A stretch of DNA of 64,000 nucleotides from Hypholoma sublateritium FD-334 SS-4 (Eukaryota; Basidiomycota; Agaricomycetes; Agaricales; Strophariaceae). The stretch lies in NCBI GenBank assembly GCA_000827495.1, contig KN817592.1, positions 46,177-110,176 of the forward strand, read 5' to 3'. The position numbers were made by a program, and so were the translations under genes. Under the pieces are notes generated by a model. The model was given only the letters and a program-made list of their open reading frames with translations, was not told where the DNA came from and did not search any database. Shown piece by piece: positions 58,019-64,000 of the stretch (position 1 is the first letter of the stretch; every line of letters begins with the position of its first letter).

Positions 58019-60926
58019 TTACGACGCGGAGCGGGGCTGTTGGGCACTCATAGGGGTTTTGTCCCCGAGAACCTGTCTCAAGAGAAGCTCCACCCTCTCA
58101 CGATCCTCGCGGGAACGCTGCAATTCCTCCATCACCCTCATCTCTCGTTGCTCATACACCTCTCCCATCGCCCCGAGACTTTCCAATGCTACGTCGAGTG
58201 CGCGTCTCAGATTCTCTTCGACAGAGCCAGAGCTCCCGTCTGATCCGTCGCCGCCTGAAGAACCAGACGATTCCTTCAATCGGTCCACCAGGGAAGACTT
58301 GTCGGGACGAGTGGCACGTCGTTGGGCCGCTACATGCGAGAACCCGGAGCGAATCTGCACCATCCCGATCGAGTTCGCTATCGGTTGCTGCCTTCGGATA
58401 GAACGCGATCGGAGGGCATGGAGCTTCGTCGTATGTGACGGGGAGGCCAGCAGAACCATGGTCGCGTCTGTCTGGCGATCCAGTGCTTGGAACTAGATAC
58501 ACAAGAGTCAGCGTTCGAAGAATGCAAGGGAGGTTCGTGGAGATGCAACGTACAGCTTGGATAAGGCTCTCCCAGCCCACTTCCCACTTCCTACGCCGCT
58601 TGCTGATATTTCTGACGAAGGAGGGATGGTATTCGAGCTCGATGAGATCTTCGTAGTCGTCATCTTCGTCTTCGTCTACCCACTCGCCATTGTCGTCGGC
58701 ATCGACGTTCGTAATAATCGTCGGGGGCAGCGAAGCAGTAGCAACGCGTCCCACTGGCGCGCTTCGTGGACGTTCTTCACCGGCAGTGCTGGTTTCTTCC
58801 CCTGAGGACGAAAGCTCCGGGCTAGTCTCCCTCGGCTGAGTGCTCTCGACGCGCGGCGGCGGCTTGCGGTCGTAAGAGCGCCGCTTCGGCTGATAACGAT
58901 GCCTATTCGACACGCCCGAGAAGGCAGGCGGGAGCGGCAAGGAGATCGGTTGATGGCTGGGGCTCGACTGGATGCTCGCGGCGTCAAAGTTGCCGTTGCT
59001 CGGCCGCATCATGCGTTGGTTGTGCAGGTCTGCCCAGTGCTCGAACATCTCACCCTGAAATGGGGTCGACGACGGCGACAGCGTGGAGTCGGTGATGCCC
59101 TCCGCGTGGTTCTGCGCGTAGATCTGCCACTGCCTTGTAAACTGCTGGACTAAGGCCGATTCACCGGCGTTCGAGTACATGTGTGACGGGATCTGTCTGT
59201 TGCGACGGACGTGGTTGTAAGGGAAAGGATACGGCGACCCAGCAGCCCGCATTGCGCGGTAGGCTGAGTCCTTTCCAATGCTATATGCAGACACGTACGG
59301 GGAGGGGGAGGGGGCCGCCGTCTGGCTGTGCGGCGTAGGCGGGATGGGAGCGTCAGGACGCGGAGAAGGGAGGTAGGATTGGATGTAAGCAGACATTGAA
59401 TCGTCATTGTAGCCCTGAAAATCATCGGGGTAGACCTGCGGGGGCCGATATCGGTTGTCATTACTCCCATTGGCGCTTTGTTGGCGGTCAAATTCCTCGC
59501 GGGGTGGGTAGTTCTGGTATTGATTACCATTATTGTTCTGAATGTGCTGGCGCTGGTCTGGGTATTGCGAAGAACGGTCGGCAGGCTGTAGTTGCTGTTG
59601 GGGTGCCACGTCCACAGGCGAAGCTTCCTGGAGCGCGCTTTCCAGGCCGAGCATAATGTGGTCTGTAGTTCCGTTCCTTGCCTTAGCCCTGGGTGCGGGA
59701 AGCGCGGGGTTGATTGCTGCAAGCGACTGAGTGGGGTAAAAAGAATCAGCCTCAGGCAATCCAGCGGTGGGCGATCGCGGTGTATAACTGCCATCTTCAT
59801 CGTTACTATCGCGTTTGGCGTACTGAGTGTGGTTATTTTCGTGCTTGTGGACCGGCTGATCGTCATCACGGTGTCCTGCCTGTCCACTGTGCGCGGCGAC
59901 GTTATCAAAGCGCTGATTAACGCCGTCCAGATTGAGATCGGAAGAGGGCGTCGGCGATGCGGAGTGGAACTGCTGCTCTACAGGCTGATGGTCCACCTGC
60001 CATGCCCCGCCGTTATTTTTAGCGGTTACTTCGTCCTCTTCCTGAACAGGAAGAGATCGATCTGGGGTGCGAGTGGGTGCGTTCTGCGAGGACGGAGTCT
60101 GGTTTGCCATCGACATGTTCAGGCGGTTTTCGTTGGGTGCTCCCCGACGTAATGCCGCTGCCGCCGCCGCCTCACGATTGGCGAATTGGGCCAGATAACT
60201 AGACGGATGCGGTTCACCTGGGATGACTATCGGGGTGTGCTGGGGCGACGATCGCCGCTCGGGGGTGTGCGAGGGTGCCTGCCCCGGGATGAACGGAGCA
60301 ACATTTGGCGACGCCGCAGGCCGCTCGCGGACAATCGGGCTCTCGCGCTGCTGCTGCTGCTGGGTCTGCCACACGCGCTGCTGGCCACCATCCGGGTTGT
60401 TTAAGTTTCCGTCAGGTGGACCGCGCACCCGGTCAATATTAGGCCCTTTGCCGGAAGAAGGCGACTCGCCCGGTGCGCCGGAGCTGTATGGATAAGGCGC
60501 GTTCGGTTGCACCGATTGGTACTGCTTATCCGCACGCTCGATGTCCGCGAGAAGCTCTTCGGTCATCTGGTACTCCTCCAAGTGGTGCAATTTGGTTGGG
60601 TAGGACGCCGTGGGCCCGCGAGGCGACGGCCTGGCGTAGTGCCCATGCGCTTGTTGCGATATCGGAGGAGGCGACATGCGGCGATCGTCAGTGAAATTCG
60701 GGGGATTGGGGTGCGGGGGTGTAGGAAGAAGCCGCGCTATCTGGCCTGGGGGCGGTGACCGCCGTACGCCGGTGTTCGGTATCGTGGGACTCGATTGCTG
60801 CTGATTCTGCGATCCTGGTGGGACGCCGAAGAGGCTGGTCGTTGGAACCAGCGGCATGGACTGGCCTTTCACTGCCCGTGGGCGCTCGCGGAGTGAGGGA
60901 GACGGCGACGTCTCTCTGTTGAGCAT
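58019..60926 (-). CDS. Large disordered Pro/Gln/Ser-rich protein with conserved-looking C-terminus
   Basis: Two exons. The first runs from 60926 (MLNRETSPSPSLRERP) to the end of the WESLIQA codons at about 58556. The second runs from about 58494 (FQALDRQTDATMVLLAS) to the stop at 58019. The product is about 940 aa. Most of it is low complexity: Pro, Ser, Gln and Asn rich, with a QQQQQ run and phosphorylation-like SPxR/TPR sites. Near the C-terminus an acidic WVDEDEDDDYEDLIELEY precedes HPSFVRNISKRRRKWEVGW and a basic stretch, then a coiled coil (EEELQRSREDRERVELLLR-like). This C-terminal block looks like the only folded or binding part. An upstream in-frame codon at 61058 exists but is less likely to be the start. 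No family is recognised. Confidence 0.7.
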
Positions 60927-62008
60927 GGCTCCTTTTATACAAAAGACATCATCAGGGTTTATCCATCGCCAGACGGTGATTAGGAGATGAAGAGTAATCC
61001 GACGCTTTAGTCGAGGCCATGCTGGCCAGACCCCAATCGTGGGCACAAGCCCGGCCACATGAGAGAAAAGATATGAAAGAAACCCTGCATACCTGGGTTT
61101 ATCTGCTGCGTTTGCGGTCGGCGCCTGCTCTGTGGGGAATGGCTAGCCATGCCAATAGGTCCCAATTCTGGTGGTTGAAGTGGGGTAAGGGGTACGATTG
61201 AACCAAGATTGAAGGGCGAGATATTTCTATAGATTCATAAAAGGCGCGTTTCCAACGTGTACAACGTCAGCGCAACACATTGAGAAGGAACAACGAGGTC
61301 GGCAGCCAGTTTTGGAAGTCCAATTATGCCTCGAGGCTGTTCGGCCCATTTGAATAATCCATTTGTCGTGTATTTCTTGTCGGCGGTCGGTGCATCTGTC
61401 CAACACTCGAAGGCATTCTCTCTTAATTTCCGGTTGGCAGAGGTATCGATTTTCCATGAACAAAAGGCCTTGGAAAGAAAAAAGAATAGAAGAAACAATA
61501 ATTTTGACGGCATTCAAAGAATCAAACCGTGGTACCATCAATACTTACACCCAGCGAGAAATCCCGAAAACCACACCAAACATTAGGTAACCGTAATAGG
61601 CATTTTCATTTGGTTTAGCAATCTGGCTGTGGGCACGTTTGGTTTAGCTCAAAAGTAAACGAGAAACAACAATGCAAGCCATTTCATTAAACAGTACAGA
61701 ACGACAAAAAACCATAATAAAATAGATGTACAGGACCCTGTAACAGCGCCACAGCTCACNGGGCTGCATATAAGTNGTCTCTCCGCCGTCTCCCCTCTCT
61801 GGTTCGGGTCTCCTCCATCGTCGGCCCCATTGCCCATCCCCAATAGGCACGCCCAATTCCCTAAACTGCAGGTGCAAGTCGACAGTCCCGTATGCGCGCC
61901 TGCAGATCATGAATTGATAAGAACCAGCCGCGAGGGAGGTGAGGAAGTCGCATTGCTAGTGTATGCGTCAGCACCTTCCAAAATCGGCGAAGATATAGAC
62001 CATCGACA
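60927..62008. other. Intergenic
   Basis: Contains a tttggtttagc direct repeat near 61609 and 61638 and two N bases (61760, 61777). No gene is seen. Confidence 0.35.
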
Positions 62009-62443
62009 TTACCCTTGTGTGACCATCTCCGCTACTTGACGATAATGTTGCTGGGCAATATCTAGGGATCAATTTCAGCATACACTAAATTCTATACTTA
62101 CTATAATCGTGAACTTACCTGTCGTCACCTCATGATCGTTATTATTCACAGACCTCTTGCAGACACCAGATGTTGCGAGCAATACCTGTGAAAATGCAAG
62201 GCCATCATCAGACAGCTTCAAAGAGACCGTGATAACCCGTGCTCGAGAAATTTTGAACAGGAGCTCCAGCTCGACATGTTCGTGCGGCTGCCTGTTCACN
62301 GAATTCCCTTGAAAATGGCGCTACAGAAATATTCCGTGAAAAAAGAGACGCATATATTGGGCATATACTTACCGAGACTGTCATCCAGCCCTAGAACATC
62401 TCTAGGGCGCGACTTGGACAGAAGTACCAGGGTCCAGTGCGTA
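62009..62443 (-). CDS. 3' exons of an unrecognised gene (partial)
   Basis: Three linked exons, 62443-62373, 62320-62119 and 62061-62009, all with GT-AG junctions. They read in one frame only if the N at 62300 is treated as an extra base: THWTLVLLSKSRPRDV, LGLDDSL, then APFSREF and VNRQPHEHVELELLFKISRA, RVITVSLKLSDDGLAF, and finally DIAQQHYRQVAEMVTQG before the stop. Upstream exons probably lie between 62444 and 64000, but they could not be assembled. No domain is recognised; the product may be cytosolic. Confidence 0.4.
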
Positions 62444-64000
62444 CTATATAAGCAATAAGTCGATCAAATCTATCAGAATAGACTCACCAAGGCCACCTCT
62501 CGCACCTTCAAAGTGAAGGAATTGAGTGTCAAATAAGAATGTGCGGGGTGTTACATGGCGGACAGAAAGAACTTAGAACTTCGGAGGAAAGAACCGGGTT
62601 GTGCGTCGCGCCGCATATTGATCACATGATGTGTACGCGTCATCGCTACTTTGAGGTCTCTAAGTTTAACCAGAAGCACGGACGTCTTGCGGTGGCATGG
62701 GCCTATTCTGTTCCGTGAGCCGCATGATGGAATAGTAGGCGCGCCATGCGCACTCTGCTCGCCTGCAAAAGATTGACAGCTTGAGACAGTCTGTATATTG
62801 ACTGTAATACTTACATGACAAGTGTGCGACAAATAACACAGCTTGGGAGTTTCAATGTCGTGAGCGGCAACGTATAGTAGGAACGCAGCAAGCATATTAC
62901 AATGGGATTGGAAGGACTCCAATGGAGTGGACTTGGAGTGGACGGGCCGTTGTGAACTACTTACGTAATGATTGGTCCTCAGAACTTTCAATCTGATTGC
63001 AGCAGGCGCTGGCTTTCAATGACTTCNAACAAATATTCATGTATTCTACGATCGAATGAAAGACTGAGAATTGTTGGAGAATTGTAGTTTGGTTGTGCCG
63101 CGTTGCTTCTTTGTTGTGTCTGGTTGTGTCGCGTTGAGTGATGTCAGCGTGGTTTGGCACGGGTTTCCGGATTTCTCACTGGGACTTACAACGCGACATG
63201 GGCACTTCTTGACATTTGATTCCCACAAGAGGTCAAAATCACGGCTAGAGCCTGGTTGAAAGAGAAGTATGTACTTACAACTTAAAATTTAAAGATTCTT
63301 AGTTTCAGCTTACTTGTGACTTGTCGTCTGGGGCATCCAGGATGAGCTCGACTTTGGTTCGACTACCATGAAACTACTTGTGTATAACGGTGAGGGTAGA
63401 TGGCGAGAGAGTTTTGATTTGAGGTCTTGAGGGTGTTCTCAAGATCGACTGAAAGTACATAACGATTTTAGGTTTAGAACGGCAGCTGTAAGTTTAAAAC
63501 ATTACTTCGCATAGCTTCCCTGTTCAATTGAAGCTTTGAAGAACGGCTGGATGGCGCCGATGCTCGCACTAGCAAATTCAGGGATGTTGGTGGAGAACTG
63601 CTCAATAGCCAGGGAGCTTGCTCAGACCCTGCTAACTGATGAGCAAAAAAGGGATCACATAGCTACACCAAGGCATATCGTCTTCAGATCAGAACTACTT
63701 ACCGGGTCGATAAACCGGTTTCTTACAACGGATCAAGGCATTCGCAGTCTCTGCTCGGCGTCCGCTTTTACATCATTGTTGAGACTACAGAGTTCTTCGT
63801 GAATTTCTCGCAGGGTGTCTGCAATGGCTGCTTGGTTGAGATTGCTGTCATCTGGTTTCTTCCCGGGTAGAACCAATGATATTTGGTTGAGTGGCCATTC
63901 GCGTTCCGAATGATGGTGGCACGAGAGGAACCTGCAAATGCATAAATTTGGGAATGACATCATCCTGGCTTGTTTCCCCCCGCCCAAGTCCGTGCTCCGT
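62444..64000 (-). other. Scattered exon-like pieces toward the window edge
   Basis: On the minus strand several pieces have donor and acceptor sites and plausible protein sequence: 63373-63314 (FHGSRTKVELILDAPDDK), one around 63250-63188 (SRDFDLLWESNVKKCPCR in one frame), one around 63600-63510 (EQFSTNIPEFASASIGAIQ) and 63987-63733 (AAIADTLREIHEELCSLNND). They could belong to one multi-exon gene that ends at 62009, but in-frame stops and an N at 63027 break the chain. Either the gene is decayed or the sequence has errors. Confidence 0.3.

Noticed and set aside
1..64000. tRNA, rRNA or CRISPR features.
   Set aside because: No tRNA B-box in a plausible cloverleaf, no rRNA sequence and no spaced direct repeats were seen by eye.

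Overview
The window is nuclear DNA from a basidiomycete fungus, most likely an Agaricomycete (mushroom-forming). The genes are intron-dense, with introns of about 48-65 bases carrying GT donors and AG acceptors. Coding exons are GC-rich and lie between AT-richer spacers. Several proteins belong to families typical of Agaricomycetes, including a DUF6698 protein, TAP-like alpha/beta hydrolases and an RFC1 with a very split 5' end. A few N bases mark assembly uncertainty. Exon coordinates given below were worked out by hand from splice signals and reading-frame continuity.

Left part (1-9,400) is accessory. It holds a decayed fragment of the splicing factor SF3B1/HSH155, a small protein with two CxxC motifs, an unrecognised disordered/helical protein, an eight-exon DUF6698 gene, an AT-rich degenerate tandem repeat, and the truncated 5' end of a TAP-like hydrolase gene.

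Middle part (9,400-47,700) is mostly conserved eukaryotic housekeeping genes: a Tea4/Bud14-type SH3 polarity protein with a Ras-association-like region, a Pom34-like nuclear pore membrane protein, a large ankyrin protein (minus strand, about 14 exons), RSA3 (ribosome assembly), an isoprenylcysteine methyltransferase-like gene, RFC1 (clamp loader large subunit), a candidate p31comet (Mad2-binding) protein, a coiled-coil protein, ADE2 (purine synthesis), a secreted PL1 pectate lyase, mitochondrial malate dehydrogenase and cyclin C of the Mediator kinase module. An intact TAP-like hydrolase, a secreted NTF2-like protein and an F-box-like protein lie among them.

Right part (47,700-64,000) is again more lineage-specific: the second intact TAP-like hydrolase, a collapsed tandem duplication, a second F-box-like paralogue, another F-box/LRR-type protein, a secreted His/Pro/Gly-rich protein, a large disordered Gln/Pro-rich protein, and fragments of a gene that runs toward the right edge.

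The genes do not form a pathway cluster. The most notable features are the very small exons (5, 6, 10, 16, 22 and 24 bases) in essential genes, a trail of duplications involving the TAP-like and F-box families, a collapsed tandem duplication next to cyclin C, and the SF3B1 pseudogene. No clearly new defence or biosynthetic system is visible.
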